A stretch of DNA of 64,000 nt from an uncultured Aquimarina sp. (GTDB lineage: Bacteria > Bacteroidota > Bacteroidia > Flavobacteriales > Flavobacteriaceae), in assembly GCA_947500505.1 (NCBI GenBank), contig CANMSL010000001.1, positions 620,001-684,000 of the forward strand. Reading direction: 5' to 3'. Positions within the stretch are counted from its first letter, which is position 1. Every line of letters begins with the position of its first letter. Of the stretch, positions 17,056-26,309 are shown in pieces. The notes under the pieces were generated by a model, which did no database searches, was not told where the DNA came from, and saw nothing but the letters and a program-made list of their open reading frames with translations. The position numbers and the translations under genes were made by a program.

Positions 17056-19224
17056 ATGAGAAAAACACTTTTAATACTATTTTTAACTTCTCTAACTATA
17101 GGATGTAATAAAGAAACGAAAATAGAAACCGCTAAAACTATAATTTCATTGAATTATCCTGAAACTAAAAAAGTAGATACTGTTGATACTTATTTTGAAA
17201 CAGAAGTCAAAGACCCTTATCGCTGGTTAGAAGATGATCGTAGCGAAGAGACTGAAAACTGGGTTGTAGAACAAAACAAAGTGACTTTTGGATATCTGGA
17301 TAGTATACCTTTTAGGGATGAACTCAAAAAAAGACTGTCGAGTTTATGGAACTATGAAAAAGTTGGGGCACCTTTTAAAGAGGGTGATTATACATATTTT
17401 AGTAAAAATAATGGGCTGCAGGATCAATCCGTTATTTATAGATTTAAAAACGACAGTGATGAACCCGAGGTTTTCTTAGACCCTAATACTTTTAGTGAAG
17501 ACGGAACAACATCTTTGGGTGGAATTAGTTTTTCTAAAAACGGAAAACTGTTGGCGTATTCAATTTCTGAAGGAGGAAGTGATTGGCGCAAAGTTATCGT
17601 TAAGAATGTAGAAACTAAACAAATTATAGAAGACACCTTAGTAGATATAAAATTCTCCGGAATGTCCTGGAAAGGAAACGAAGGTTTTTATTATTCCAGC
17701 TATGACAAGCCTGAAGGAAGCGAATTATCTGCAAAAACCGATCAACATAAAGTATACTATCACAAATTAGGAACTTCTCAAAAAGACGACATTTTAGTTT
17801 TTGGAGGAAGTCCTGAAGAAAAGCATAGATATATAAGTGGACGTGTTACTGAAGACGACCGATATTTGGTTATTACCGCTAGTACTTCTACTTCTGGAAA
17901 TAAATTATTTATTAAAGATTTAAGCAAGCCAAATAGTAAACTGGTTACCATTTTAGATACTACAGATAGTGACACTTACATCATAGAAAATGTTGGTTCT
18001 AAACTTTATATCGTTACAAATCTAAATGCACCGAATCAAAAAATTGTAACCGCAGATGCGGCTAATCCAACCCCAGAAAACTGGAAAGATTTTATCTCGG
18101 AAACCGAAAATGTATTGAGCCCCAATACAGGAGGTGGTTATTTCTTTGCAGAATACATGGTAGATGCGGTATCCAAGGTACTACAATATGATTATGATGG
18201 AAAATTAGTGCGTGACGTAGAATTGCCTGGAGTAGGAAGTGTAGGAGGTTTTGGAACTAAAAAAGAAGAGAAAGAATTATACTATTCATTTACAAATTAT
18301 AAAACTCCCGGTAGTATCTATAAGTATAATATTGCTGAGGGTACTTCAGAATTATATCGTAAACCTAAAATCGACTTTAATCCTGAGGATTATGAAAGCA
18401 AACAAGTTTTCTATAATTCTAAAGATGGCACTAAAGTTCCGATGATCATAACGCATAAAAAAGGAATAGAACTCACCGGTAAAAACCCTACTATATTATA
18501 TGGGTATGGCGGGTTTGACATTAGCTTGACTCCAAACTTTAGCATTGCCAATGCTGTTTGGATGGAACAAGGCGGAATTTATGCTGTTCCCAATCTGAGA
18601 GGTGGTGGAGAATATGGTAAAAAATGGCACGATGCAGGAACCAAGATGCAAAAACAAAACGTATTTGACGATTTTATTGCTGCTGCGGAATACCTGATAG
18701 AAAATAAATATACCTCCAGTGAATATCTCGCCATCAGAGGAGGCTCTAATGGAGGTTTATTGGTAGGGGCTACTATGACACAGCGTCCCGATCTCATGAA
18801 AGTAGCACTACCTGCTGTTGGAGTTTTGGATATGTTACGCTATCATACATTCACGGCTGGTGCAGGATGGGCATACGATTATGGAACTGCACAAGATGAT
18901 AAACAAATGTTTGAATACCTAAAAGGATATTCTCCTGTACATAATGTAAAAGAAGGAGTAGCATATCCCGCTACCTTAATAACGACTGGAGATCACGATG
19001 ACCGCGTGGTACCGGCTCATTCTTTTAAGTTTGCAGCAGAATTACAAGCAAAACAAAAAGGAACTAATCCTACATTGATAAGAATCGAGACCAATGCCGG
19101 TCACGGAGCAGGTACACCCGTTAAAAAGACAATTGAACAATACGCCGATATTTTTAGTTTTACACTATATAATATGGGTTATGAAGTTTTGCCAGAACAG
19201 GTTACTGGTGAAGTTAAAGGGTAA
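17056..19224 (+). CDS. Prolyl oligopeptidase family (S9) lipoprotein
   Basis: A 722-residue serine peptidase that cuts after proline in short peptides. ATG 17056 starts a lipoprotein signal with lipobox LTIGC; a TTG two codons upstream is less likely. An N-terminal beta-propeller (about 80-430) covers the active site. The C-terminal alpha/beta hydrolase domain has the nucleophile in [12 protein letters not shown], the Asp in [10 protein letters not shown] and the His in [21 protein letters not shown] near the N-terminus is typical of the family. As a lipoprotein it should act in the periplasm or on the outer membrane in peptide scavenging. Confidence 0.93.
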   Translation: MRKTLLILFLTSLTIGCNKETKIETAKTIISLNYPETKKVDTVDTYFETEVKDPYRWLEDDRSEETENWVVEQNKVTFGYLDSIPFRDELKKRLSSLWNYEKVGAPFKEGDYTYFSKNNGLQDQSVIYRFKNDSDEPEVFLDPNTFSEDGTTSLGGISFSKNGKLLAYSISEGGSDWRKVIVKNVETKQIIEDTLVDIKFSGMSWKGNEGFYYSSYDKPEGSELSAKTDQHKVYYHKLGTSQKDDILVFGGSPEEKHRYISGRVTEDDRYLVITASTSTSGNKLFIKDLSKPNSKLVTILDTTDSDTYIIENVGSKLYIVTNLNAPNQKIVTADAANPTPENWKDFISETENVLSPNTGGGYFFAEYMVDAVSKVLQYDYDGKLVRDVELPGVGSVGGFGTKKEEKELYYSFTNYKTPGSIYKYNIAEGTSELYRKPKIDFNPEDYESKQVFYNSKDGTKVPMIITHKKGIELTGKNPTILYGYGGFDISLTPNFSIANAVWMEQGGIYAVPNLRGGGEYGKKWHDAGTKMQKQNVFDDFIAAAEYLIENKYTSSEYLAIRGGSNGGLLVGATMTQRPDLMKVALPAVGVLDMLRYHTFTAGAGWAYDYGTAQDDKQMFEYLKGYSPVHNVKEGVAYPATLITTGDHDDRVVPAHSFKFAAELQAKQKGTNPTLIRIETNAGHGAGTPVKKTIEQYADIFSFTLYNMGYEVLPEQVTGEVKG

Positions 19225-19298
19225 TTTTTTTTATAATAGATTAAACCTATGAATAGTTTTTACTTCTTATTTAGATAGAACTTAAAAAAACCTTACCT

Positions 19299-19853
19299 AT
19301 GAAAAACATCAAATTCCTTACTGGATTATTAATTCTAATATTTGTTTTTTCTAGCGGATATCAAGTAGAGGCTCAAGTAAGAAGACCTGTAACAAATAAA
19401 GTTTATAAAAGAAATAAAGTTAAACGAAAAATTCGCCGAAAAAAACGAAGGATTAGAAGAAGAACTCTCAGGAGGCTACCGGCAGGCACCAATGCTATAA
19501 TGTACAGAAACATTTCTTACTATCCGGTAAGAGGAATGTATTATGTACCCTTTAATGGCATCTATGTACGCACTTTTCCGCCCAGAGGATTTAGAATACG
19601 AATATTGCCTACGGCTGCAATAAGATTAGCAGTAAATCAAGATGAATACGTATATGCAGAGGGTATTTTTTACAAAGAAAATAATAATGAATTCGAAATA
19701 GTCGATCCTCCTATAGGAGCTGTAATCCCAGAACTTCCTGAAGATGCTGTCGAAATTGATTTTGATAGTTTAACCGCATACGAATTAAATGAAGCGATCT
19801 ATAAAGCCATAGAAGATGGTTTTGAAATAATCGATTATATCGATGAAGAGTAA
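19299..19853 (+). CDS. Secreted basic protein, DUF6515-like
   Basis: A 184-residue exported protein with a signal peptide (LTGLLILIFVFSSGYQVEAQ). The mature N-terminus is extremely Arg/Lys-rich (KRKIRRKKRRIRRRTLRRL). A beta-rich domain follows with ISYYPVRGMYYVPFNGIYVR and DEYVYAEGIFYKENNNEFE, then an acidic C-terminus. I associate this arrangement with the DUF6515 family in Bacteroidota, function unknown. The strong charge split (basic N-terminus, acidic C-terminus) suggests it may contact cell-wall or surface polymers. A terminator follows. Confidence 0.6.
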   Translation: MKNIKFLTGLLILIFVFSSGYQVEAQVRRPVTNKVYKRNKVKRKIRRKKRRIRRRTLRRLPAGTNAIMYRNISYYPVRGMYYVPFNGIYVRTFPPRGFRIRILPTAAIRLAVNQDEYVYAEGIFYKENNNEFEIVDPPIGAVIPELPEDAVEIDFDSLTAYELNEAIYKAIEDGFEIIDYIDEE

Positions 19854-19882
19854 TCTTCAATAAAATTTTGGTAAATAAAAAG

Positions 19883-19913
19883 ATCCGTTTTCTAAAAAGA
19901 AGCGGATTTTTTT
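19883..19913 (+). terminator. Terminator after the DUF6515-like gene
   Basis: The stem ATCCG/CGGAT is extended inward by TTTCT/AGAAG-type pairs around an AAAA loop, followed by seven T. Confidence 0.8.
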
Positions 19914-19937
19914 GTTGAAGTTATTTATATTTGAAAT

Positions 19938-20912
19938 ATGCTTACAGTCCATAATGTTTCCTTTGCTTACGATACCATTCCTGTTTTGAAGAACATCAAT
20001 TTTACAATTGGTAAAGGAAAACATATCGCATTGATCGGAGCCAGTGGTTGTGGAAAAAGTACCTTGCTTAAAGTAATTTATGGACTTTTAGATGTAGATC
20101 AGGGAACCTTGGCCTGGGAAGATCAAAAAATATTAGGACCATCCTACAATTTGGTTCCTGGACAGAAACATATGAAATATCTTTCTCAGGGGTTTGAGTT
20201 ACAATCATATCGAACAGTTGCGGAAAATATTGGCCAATATCTATCAAATTTCGAACCGGAACTAAAAGTTGGCAGAGTCAATGAGCTTTTAGAAATAGTA
20301 GAAATGACTCCATTTGCCACTACTAAAATTGAAAACCTGAGTGGTGGTCAAAAACAAAGAGTTGCACTGGCAAAAGCCCTAGCAAAAAGACCTGAATTAC
20401 TACTGCTGGATGAACCTTTTGGTAATATTGATAATTTTAGACGAAGTTCTTTACGCAGAAATCTGTTTGCTTATTTAAGAAGAAATAAAATTACCAGTAT
20501 CACTGCGACCCATGATAAAACTGATATCCTTTCTTTTGCAGAAGAAACAATAGTAATCCATAAAGGAGAGATTGTTGCTAATGGTAACACCTATAATATC
20601 TATCAAAACCCAAAAAACTATTACATAGCTTCCCTTTTCGGAGAAGTAAATGAACTACTTGTTTCTAATTTTTTAGCGGATTCAATCGATAACAAAACTG
20701 TTTTATTATATCCGCATGAGTTACAGATAGCTCCAAATTCTAAATTAAAAGCCAAAGTAAAGAAATCTTATTTTAATGGAAATCATTTTTTAGTCGAAGC
20801 AGTTTTTAACAATAAAATTATTTTTATCGAGCACACAGGTTCGTTAACAGAATCCGAAGAAATCGGAATACACGTTGCTGAAGAAATAATTCGCTCAAGG
20901 ATCAGAAACTAA
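19938..20912 (+). CDS. ABC transporter ATP-binding protein (PotA/CysA-like) with C-terminal extension
   Basis: A 324-residue ATPase. Walker A is GASGCGKST, the Q-loop lies around YLSQGFELQSYRT, the signature is LSGGQKQR, Walker B is LLLLDEP, and the switch His is in TATHDK. After residue about 235 comes a small beta domain (NKTVLLYPHELQI, then KAKVKKSYFNGNHFLVEA) like the TOBE-type regulatory domain of PotA/MalK-class importers. No permease or binding protein is next to it, so the partner and substrate cannot be named. Its stop overlaps the stop of lpxH (convergent) by 4 bases. Confidence 0.85.
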   Translation: MLTVHNVSFAYDTIPVLKNINFTIGKGKHIALIGASGCGKSTLLKVIYGLLDVDQGTLAWEDQKILGPSYNLVPGQKHMKYLSQGFELQSYRTVAENIGQYLSNFEPELKVGRVNELLEIVEMTPFATTKIENLSGGQKQRVALAKALAKRPELLLLDEPFGNIDNFRRSSLRRNLFAYLRRNKITSITATHDKTDILSFAEETIVIHKGEIVANGNTYNIYQNPKNYYIASLFGEVNELLVSNFLADSIDNKTVLLYPHELQIAPNSKLKAKVKKSYFNGNHFLVEAVFNNKIIFIEHTGSLTESEEIGIHVAEEIIRSRIRN

Positions 20913-21679
20913 TTAGTTTCGAACCGTTTAAGTCTCATCTCCTTACCATCAAAAACAGCATACGTATAATGTACGATCCAATCACCGAGATTGATATAAT
21001 TAGAATTATTGTGTAAGTCAATCTCCATCGGAAGGTGTCTGTGACCAAAAACAAAATAATCCATGTGTTTTGCTTCTAGTTTTCGCTTGCAATATTGCAC
21101 TAACCATTCATTATCTTCGCCCAGAAAAGTTACATCTTCATCTCCTGAAATTAGTTTATTTTTTACCGAAAGGTATTGTGCCAATCTTACTCCTAAATCC
21201 GGATGCAACCATCTAAAAAACCATTTTGCAACGGGATTGGTAAATACCTTTTTCATACGTTTATACCCTTTATCGCCTGGTCCTAATCCATCTCCGTGAC
21301 CGATAAGAAACGTGGAATTATTAAAAGTGAACTCCTGCGGTTTATGAAATACAGGGATATTCAATTCTTCTTCAAAATAACCATTCATCCAGAGGTCGTG
21401 ATTACCGACAAAATAATATACCGGTATTCCCGAATCAGTGATCTCAGCCAGTTTTCCTAAAGTTCTAGTAAACCCTTTAGGCACCACTGTTTTATATTCA
21501 AACCAAAAATCAAAAAGATCTCCTAATAAAAATATGGCCGCTGCATCCTCTTTAACGGAATCTAACCATTTTACGAACATTTGCTCTCTGGGAAAACTCT
21601 TCTCTGCTGTGGGAGCCCCTAAGTGATTATCGGATGCAAAATATATCTTTTTCCCTTCTGGAAGATGTATTGGTTTCAT
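20909..21679 (-). CDS. lpxH: UDP-2,3-diacylglucosamine diphosphatase LpxH
   Basis: A 256-residue calcineurin-like metallophosphoesterase that hydrolyses UDP-2,3-diacylglucosamine to lipid X in lipid A synthesis. The metal-binding motifs are in order: FASDNHLGAP, LLGDLFDFWFEY, VGNHDLWM, IGHGDG and VFGHRHLPM. The LFDFWFEY segment is typical of LpxH rather than other phosphoesterases. It is probably peripheral to the inner membrane. It is convergent with the ABC ATPase gene. queD lies just upstream on the same strand, 36 bases away. Confidence 0.92.
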   Translation of the reverse strand: MKPIHLPEGKKIYFASDNHLGAPTAEKSFPREQMFVKWLDSVKEDAAAIFLLGDLFDFWFEYKTVVPKGFTRTLGKLAEITDSGIPVYYFVGNHDLWMNGYFEEELNIPVFHKPQEFTFNNSTFLIGHGDGLGPGDKGYKRMKKVFTNPVAKWFFRWLHPDLGVRLAQYLSVKNKLISGDEDVTFLGEDNEWLVQYCKRKLEAKHMDYFVFGHRHLPMEIDLHNNSNYINLGDWIVHYTYAVFDGKEMRLKRFETN

Positions 21680-21714
21680 GTATATTGTTAGCTACTATAT
21701 AGTAAAAAATATTC

Positions 21715-22167
21715 TCACTCATTATCAGATGCATACCACTCCGCAAAAGAAGTTTCGGTTTCCTGAAGCTTTAAAGAATGTAATCGTATATTCTCCGGAA
21801 GCCTGGCCTTAATTTTTTTAGCAAAATCAATCACCATATTTTCACTTGTAGGTTGATAATTTACCAGAATCACATTATGACCTCTTTGTTCCAGTTCTTT
21901 GGCTAATTCTATATGTGGTGTGTTTTTGTTGAAAACAGTCGCATGATCAAAGACATCTTCGATGTCTTCTTTTACAATTTTCTTAAGATCACCAAAATCA
22001 ATCACCATTCCTAATTTCACATTAGAAGTGTCCGTAATAGGGCTTCCGATAACGGTAACACTTAACTTATAACTATGTCCGTGCACATTTTTACATTTGC
22101 CATCATATCCATATAGCGCGTGACCGGTTTCAAAAGAAAACTGTTTGGTGATTCTGATCTTACTCAT
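21715..22167 (-). CDS. queD: 6-carboxytetrahydropterin synthase (QueD/PTPS family)
   Basis: A 150-residue T-fold enzyme if started at MSKIRITKQFSFETGHAL. An ATG 8 codons upstream is possible. The zinc His are in FETGHAL and VHGHSYKL, the catalytic Cys is in CKNVHGH, and IDFGDLK and LQETETSFAEW complete the pterin site. QueD converts dihydroneopterin triphosphate to 6-carboxytetrahydropterin for the queuosine precursor. No other queuosine gene lies in the window, so a folate/biopterin-type role cannot be fully excluded. Confidence 0.88.
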   Translation of the reverse strand: MSKIRITKQFSFETGHALYGYDGKCKNVHGHSYKLSVTVIGSPITDTSNVKLGMVIDFGDLKKIVKEDIEDVFDHATVFNKNTPHIELAKELEQRGHNVILVNYQPTSENMVIDFAKKIKARLPENIRLHSLKLQETETSFAEWYASDNE

Positions 22168-22203
22168 TTCCTGCTTTATAACTTTTTGCAAAGTTAAGAA
22201 AGA

Positions 22204-22302
22204 TTATCTTCTCTTTCTTTTATTATAAAAGTAAACCACAGCTAACATAATTCCAAAGATCAGGAATAATCCATTACCTCCTAAAAAATTAAGTATATCC
22301 AT
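22204..22302 (-). CDS. 32-residue single-helix membrane protein
   Basis: Reads MDILNFLGGNGLFLIFGIML, then AVVYFYNKRKRR and TAA. It is one hydrophobic helix with a Lys/Arg tail, so the C-terminus should face the cytoplasm. It sits on the minus strand, its ATG 3 bases after the stop of the enoyl-CoA hydratase gene and its stop 37 bases before queD, which supports real translation within that operon. The family is not recognised. Confidence 0.5.
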   Translation of the reverse strand: MDILNFLGGNGLFLIFGIMLAVVYFYNKRKRR

Positions 22303-22305
22303 ATT

Positions 22306-23073
22306 TTATTTTTTAAATTTTTCTAACGCTTTCTTTGTAAACCCTGAAAGTACTAATTCTCCCGAAACTGTTGCTCTTTCTGGTAATAATTCATCCCAAT
22401 GCTCTGTTCCTTTCCAATTTACTTCTTTTAATGCTTGTACCGCTTTCGGGTTATGATCAGCTAATTTCTCCGCAAAAAGCTGAACTTCTTTATCCAGTTC
22501 TGAGATAGTTTCAAATACTTGGGTAAATAATCCTTGTTCTTTTGCCCAGTAGGCATTTTTCCATCGTGACGCATCCCAAGCCAGTGCTTCGAACGCCGCT
22601 AATCCAATTTTTCTGGATACGGCTGGTTCAATTACAAAGGGACCAATTCCGATCGTTAGCTCACTTAATTTAATCGAGGCAGTTTCTGTTGCCATACAAT
22701 AATCACAAGCAGAGACTAATCCAACTCCTCCACCTACAGTTTTCCCTTGTATTCTACCAATAATTGGTTTTTTACATTTCCGCATAGCATTGATCACATT
22801 TGCAAATCCGGAAAAGAATTTTTTTCCTTCCTCCAGATTAGAAATCGATATTAATTCATCAAAAGATGCTCCTGCACAAAATGCTTTTTCCCCTTCAGAT
22901 TTTAAAATAATCACATGTACCGTAGCATCTTTGGACAATGTATTAATACCTTTTGTTAATCTATCCAACAATTCTGATGGAAAAGAATTACTGGCAGGAT
23001 GCCCAAACTCTATTGTTGCAATATGATTTTCTTTATGTGTATATAAACTTCCGTTAGTTCGTTTAGTAGCCAT
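22306..23073 (-). CDS. Enoyl-CoA hydratase/isomerase (crotonase) family protein
   Basis: 255 residues from MATKRTNGSLYTH. A start at 23160 adds 29 residues that do not fit the family. Crotonase-fold marks are FGHPASNSFP, the oxyanion-hole segment AFCAGASFDEL, and GRIQGKTVGGGVGLVSACDY, which supplies the second oxyanion Gly. The second catalytic Glu position of hydratases is not obvious, so the exact reaction (hydratase, isomerase or hydrolase on a CoA thioester) is open. No other beta-oxidation gene is adjacent. It lies between the MATE gene and the small membrane gene. Confidence 0.82.
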   Translation of the reverse strand: MATKRTNGSLYTHKENHIATIEFGHPASNSFPSELLDRLTKGINTLSKDATVHVIILKSEGEKAFCAGASFDELISISNLEEGKKFFSGFANVINAMRKCKKPIIGRIQGKTVGGGVGLVSACDYCMATETASIKLSELTIGIGPFVIEPAVSRKIGLAAFEALAWDASRWKNAYWAKEQGLFTQVFETISELDKEVQLFAEKLADHNPKAVQALKEVNWKGTEHWDELLPERATVSGELVLSGFTKKALEKFKK

Positions 23074-23194
23074 GTTGTAATTTTTTAGATAAAAATAGAT
23101 ATTATTTAGATTCGAAAACAGAGGAAAATCATTGGATATAAAACGAGTATTTCTACTCATTTTTACTTATTGGAGTATCCGATACATTTGAATT

Positions 23195-23293
23195 ATGGAG
23201 GAAAAAAAGTATATAGAAAAATTTAAATTGTTCACGGTATTGGTATGTTTATATGCGATTATCGCTATTGCTATTTTTAAATTATTGCTTTAG
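23195..23293 (+). CDS. 32-residue single-helix membrane protein (plus strand)
   Basis: Reads MEEKKYIEKFKLFTVLVCLY, then AIIAIAIFKLLL and TAG. It has a charged N-terminus and one hydrophobic helix. It lies in the gap between the crotonase and MATE genes on the opposite strand and overlaps the MATE stop by 4 bases. No clear ribosome-binding site or promoter is visible. The composition is that of a real small membrane protein, but conservation is untested. Confidence 0.35.
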   Translation: MEEKKYIEKFKLFTVLVCLYAIIAIAIFKLLL

Positions 23294-24621
23294 ACAACAG
23301 TCATAGCATAGTACTTATTTTTAAATTTAATCACCAAAGCCAATCCTCTTATCAGCATCCAAACTGTGATTGCAATCCAGATTCCGTGAAGCTTCCAATC
23401 GAAGTATCTCGCAATAAATAATGTAGGGATAAACCCTAAAAAAGTAGATCCCAACAATACATTACGCAAAAACCCTGTTTCTCCAAGTCCTTTAAATATC
23501 CCATCACCAACAAAGGCTAAGGCGTTTATAGGCAACATAATTACCACTAAATAAAAGAATCCGACAAAGATGCTGAGTACTTGCGGATCCTTAGTAAAAA
23601 TTAAACCTAACCGTTCCGGAATCAACAATGAAAAGCCTCCGAGAATACAGGCAACTATAATACCATATATATTCACTTTTTTAGCCATTGCAACAAGGTT
23701 TTTATAATCCTTTGCTCCTAATAATCGACCACCAAGTATATTTCCTGCACCTCCATATCCATCAATAAAAAATGCAAAAAACAGCCACAATTGTATAGCA
23801 ATACTATGAGCTGCTATATAATTTGTTCCTAAGCCTGTTGCTTCTCTTACGGCCAAAAGCAAGGTCGTGTTTAATGCCAGGGAACGAATAAAAAGGTTAC
23901 CGCTCATTACCAAAAACCGTTTCATTTCCGGATGCCAAAGCTTTTCTAATCGTAAAGACACTTCTGTTTTTTTCAGTAATAAAATAAGCGATAAAACAGC
24001 CATTAAAATTTGCGAAAAAAGACTTGCCCAAGCAGCACCCTCCAGATACATCGGTTCTATAACACCCTCTATTCCATAGACCAATATAAAATCTAATATG
24101 ATATTAGCTATTACTCCAACAAGCGCAATGATCATAGGCCAGAAAGTGTTTTGTAGCCCCCTAAAAATCCCAAAAATGGCAAATACAAATAACGATAGCG
24201 GAAATCCCCATACTCTAATACTATAGTACGAAATACAATACTCCAGTACCTGACCTTCTGCTTTTAGAAGAATAAAGATTTCTTTAATAAAGGGTACTGT
24301 AGCAATTAGGATTGTAATACTTAATCCTATATTAAAAAGTATGGCCTGGGCCGGTAATGTTTTTACCTCATCCAATCTTCCTGCACCTAGATACTGTGAA
24401 ATAATTGCTGAGATCGCTGCACGGGTTTGTGCAAGGACCCATATCAGCATCGATAAAAATGACCCTACAATACCCACCGCAGCAAGAGATTCTGTACCAT
24501 TTACAGGAATGTTCCCTACGATTGCTGTATCGGTTGCAGATAATACCGGTTCTGCAATTCCGGCTATAATCGCAGGAACTGCCAATCGGTTGATATTTTT
24601 AAAACTTATAACGCTGCTCAC
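23290..24621 (-). CDS. MATE-family efflux transporter (DinF-like)
   Basis: A 443-residue protein with 12 predicted membrane helices in two bundles. MATE features: LAVPAIIAGIAEPVLSATDTAIVG at the start, FGIFRGLQNTFWPM (the conserved RGxQDT-type motif after TM5) and GDGIFKGLGETGF in the second half. MATE pumps export organic cations or drugs against a Na+ or H+ gradient. The substrate is unknown. Its ATG overlaps the stop of the upstream GNAT gene by 4 bases. Confidence 0.9.
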   Translation of the reverse strand: MSSVISFKNINRLAVPAIIAGIAEPVLSATDTAIVGNIPVNGTESLAAVGIVGSFLSMLIWVLAQTRAAISAIISQYLGAGRLDEVKTLPAQAILFNIGLSITILIATVPFIKEIFILLKAEGQVLEYCISYYSIRVWGFPLSLFVFAIFGIFRGLQNTFWPMIIALVGVIANIILDFILVYGIEGVIEPMYLEGAAWASLFSQILMAVLSLILLLKKTEVSLRLEKLWHPEMKRFLVMSGNLFIRSLALNTTLLLAVREATGLGTNYIAAHSIAIQLWLFFAFFIDGYGGAGNILGGRLLGAKDYKNLVAMAKKVNIYGIIVACILGGFSLLIPERLGLIFTKDPQVLSIFVGFFYLVVIMLPINALAFVGDGIFKGLGETGFLRNVLLGSTFLGFIPTLFIARYFDWKLHGIWIAITVWMLIRGLALVIKFKNKYYAMTVV

Positions 24622-25115
24622 AATATTAATTCATAACAGTAAAAAGGGTGTTCACTTTGTTTCGGGAAGAAGATATTTCCTAACTTTTTATATCCTCTGG
24701 TTTCATAAAATTTTTGATTTCTTTGATTCTGACTAAAGGTATCCAAGCGCACTGATTGATATTCATTCTTTTTTGCGTAGTTTTCTGCCCAACTCATAAG
24801 TTGCTTTGCATATCCTTGGCCCCAATAATCAGGATGCACCGCTAATCGATGTATATATAGATTTCTTTGATTTTCAGTCATCCATTGAATAGGAATATAT
24901 TCATTGTCCATCAATTCTGTAATCACTATAATCCCTGTAATAATATCTTCTTTCAGCACATAGAGTTCCTGTAATTCAATATCTTTCTGAAAACGGGACC
25001 GGGTGGGATACTGTTCATTCCATTGAAAAATTCCTTTTGCTATCATTTCTCTGGCACAAGCCTGTGTTAATTGATAAATTACATCTAAATCAGAAAGTTT
25101 AGCTTTACGAATCAT
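24618..25115 (-). CDS. GNAT-family N-acetyltransferase
   Basis: 165 residues from MIRKAKLSDLDVIYQL, the usual beta-1/alpha-1 of GNAT enzymes. A 23-codon upstream extension is open but untypical. The acetyl-CoA loop is HPDYWGQGYAKQLMSW (Q/RxxGxG/A), followed by VRLDTFSQNQRNQKFYETRGYKKLG. The substrate is unknown. Its ATGA overlap with the MATE gene suggests co-transcription; acetylation and efflux of one compound is possible but unproven. Confidence 0.85.
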   Translation of the reverse strand: MIRKAKLSDLDVIYQLTQACAREMIAKGIFQWNEQYPTRSRFQKDIELQELYVLKEDIITGIIVITELMDNEYIPIQWMTENQRNLYIHRLAVHPDYWGQGYAKQLMSWAENYAKKNEYQSVRLDTFSQNQRNQKFYETRGYKKLGNIFFPKQSEHPFYCYELIL

Positions 25116-25268
25116 AGAGTTTTGCAAAAACCAAAAATACGAACTATTCTTTTCCACAGTGAGATTTAAGGAATACCAAGTCATGATTTTATATAAATTT
25201 TAAGAAAAGAAACCTTCACTGTTTTAATTATGATCTTTTAAAAAGGCATGTTTACAGTGCAAAAGTTG

Positions 25269-25276
25269 TAATTTTG
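25269..25276 (+). promoter_or_regulatory. Probable -7 element (TAATTTTG) of the universal stress protein gene
   Basis: TAATTTTG matches TAnnTTTG and would start transcription near 25283. That is after the first in-frame ATG (25281) and before the ATG at 25305, which supports the latter as start. The -33 element is weak. Confidence 0.45.
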
Positions 25277-25304
25277 CATCTTGAAACACAAATCAAGCTT
25301 ACTA

Positions 25305-26105
25305 ATGAAAAATATTCTTGTGCCCTTAGGTCTTTCAGAAAAATCAGTTGATATAGCAAGACTTCAATATGCGATAGATTTTGCAAAAGAATTAGGAGGA
25401 ACGGTATATGCAGTACAAGTTTTTAGAGAGTTGCCAAGATCAGGGAGTCTCCCATCTGTAAATGAAACGCTAAAGGATATTTCGGCTTCCGGTATTGAAG
25501 AAAAATTCACTGAGGTTGATAAAAAAGGTGTAGATGTCATTGCACTTCCTTTAGAAAGTGATTTATTAGAAGCGATTCCTGAATTTAATTTAAAGCATTC
25601 TATTGATTTGATCGTGTTAGGTTCTGAAAGTGACAATGTAAATAATCCTTACTTTCTAGGGGAAACTTCGGGGAGTTTGGTAAAGAAAACAGAAATACCT
25701 GTTTTAATTATTCCCGAAAATTATTCTTTCAGACCGATATCTAAAATCCTGATGGCGATTAAATCCGGTGTCGTTAAAAAGCAAGGTTCTTTAGTTCCTG
25801 TGAAAGAAATTTTAAGTACTTTTGAAGCTGAAATCAAACTTCTTCAGATAAAAACCGCTGATTTCTTACCTGAAGATTTAGAGTTTCACAAAGATTTAGC
25901 TGAGCTGATCAGCTCCTATAAATCATCAGAAAATGCAACTTTATTTCAGGGAGTTCTGGAACACCTCAATGAGAACAATCCTGATCTATTATGTGTGTTT
26001 AGACGGAAGAGAGGGTTCTTTGGGAAACTTTGGGAAGAAAATAAAATCCTGAAAAAAGATTTCGAAAGTAGAATTCCGTTATTAGTACTCAAAGGTGCTA
26101 ACTAG
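25305..26105 (+). CDS. Universal stress protein (tandem UspA domains)
   Basis: 266 residues from MKNILVPLGLSEKSVDIARL. Domain 1 (about 1-140) has the beta-1 strand ILVPL, AIDFAKELGGTVYAVQVF and IDLIVLGSESDN, followed by a Gly/Ser loop ETSGSL like the ATP-binding loop G-x9-G(S/T). Domain 2 (about 145-266) is a degenerate repeat ending in SRIPLLVLKG. It is cytosolic and probably binds nucleotide or acts in stress signalling. It is alone on its strand, followed by a repeat and tRNA-Ala. Confidence 0.85.
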   Translation: MKNILVPLGLSEKSVDIARLQYAIDFAKELGGTVYAVQVFRELPRSGSLPSVNETLKDISASGIEEKFTEVDKKGVDVIALPLESDLLEAIPEFNLKHSIDLIVLGSESDNVNNPYFLGETSGSLVKKTEIPVLIIPENYSFRPISKILMAIKSGVVKKQGSLVPVKEILSTFEAEIKLLQIKTADFLPEDLEFHKDLAELISSYKSSENATLFQGVLEHLNENNPDLLCVFRRKRGFFGKLWEENKILKKDFESRIPLLVLKGAN

Positions 26106-26117
26106 TAAATAAAATAT

Positions 26118-26172
26118 GGGGATGTAGCTTCCTCCTACGCTACGCTAAGGCGGACAGGCGCTTCGCTACATC
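26118..26172. repeat. Palindromic element beginning with a copy of the tRNA-Ala 5' end
   Basis: GGGGATGTAGCT at 26118-26129 is identical to the first 12 bases of the tRNA at 26189. GATGTAGC (26121-26128) pairs with GCTACATC (26165-26172), enclosing a GC-rich segment TACGCTACGCTAAGGCGGAC. The GCTAAGGCGGACAGGCGC core resembles palindromic repeats scattered in flavobacterial genomes (from memory). Confidence 0.6.
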
Positions 26173-26188
26173 ACCAGAAAAGAAAATT

Positions 26189-26262
26189 GGGGATGTAGCT
26201 CAGCTGGCTAGAGTGCTTGACTGGCAGTCAAGAGGTCGTGGGTTCGAGTCCCATCTTCTCCA
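26189..26262 (+). tRNA. tRNA-Ala, anticodon GGC
   Basis: A complete 74-nt cloverleaf. The acceptor is GGGGATG with CTTCTCC, including the G3:U70 wobble that AlaRS recognises. The D arm is GCTC..GAGT, the anticodon stem CTTGA/TCAAG with loop CTGGCAG (anticodon GGC at 26223-26225), and the T arm GTGGG-TTCGAGT-CCCAT. The discriminator is A. One T-T mismatch (6:67) lies in the acceptor stem. CCA is not encoded. Confidence 0.95.
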
Positions 26263-26272
26263 CTTGATAATC

Positions 26273-26309
26273 AAAGAGTTACAGTAAATTTTAATTGTAA
26301 CTCTTTTTA
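26273..26309 (+). terminator. Terminator after tRNA-Ala
   Basis: A perfect 11-bp stem AAAGAGTTACA / TGTAACTCTTT with a 12-base loop, ending in a T-rich tail. Confidence 0.85.

Noticed and set aside
19926..19933. TATATTTG directly before the ABC ATPase start as a promoter
   Set aside because: It would make the mRNA almost leaderless, and no TTTG stands 19 bases upstream, so chance is likely in AT-rich DNA.
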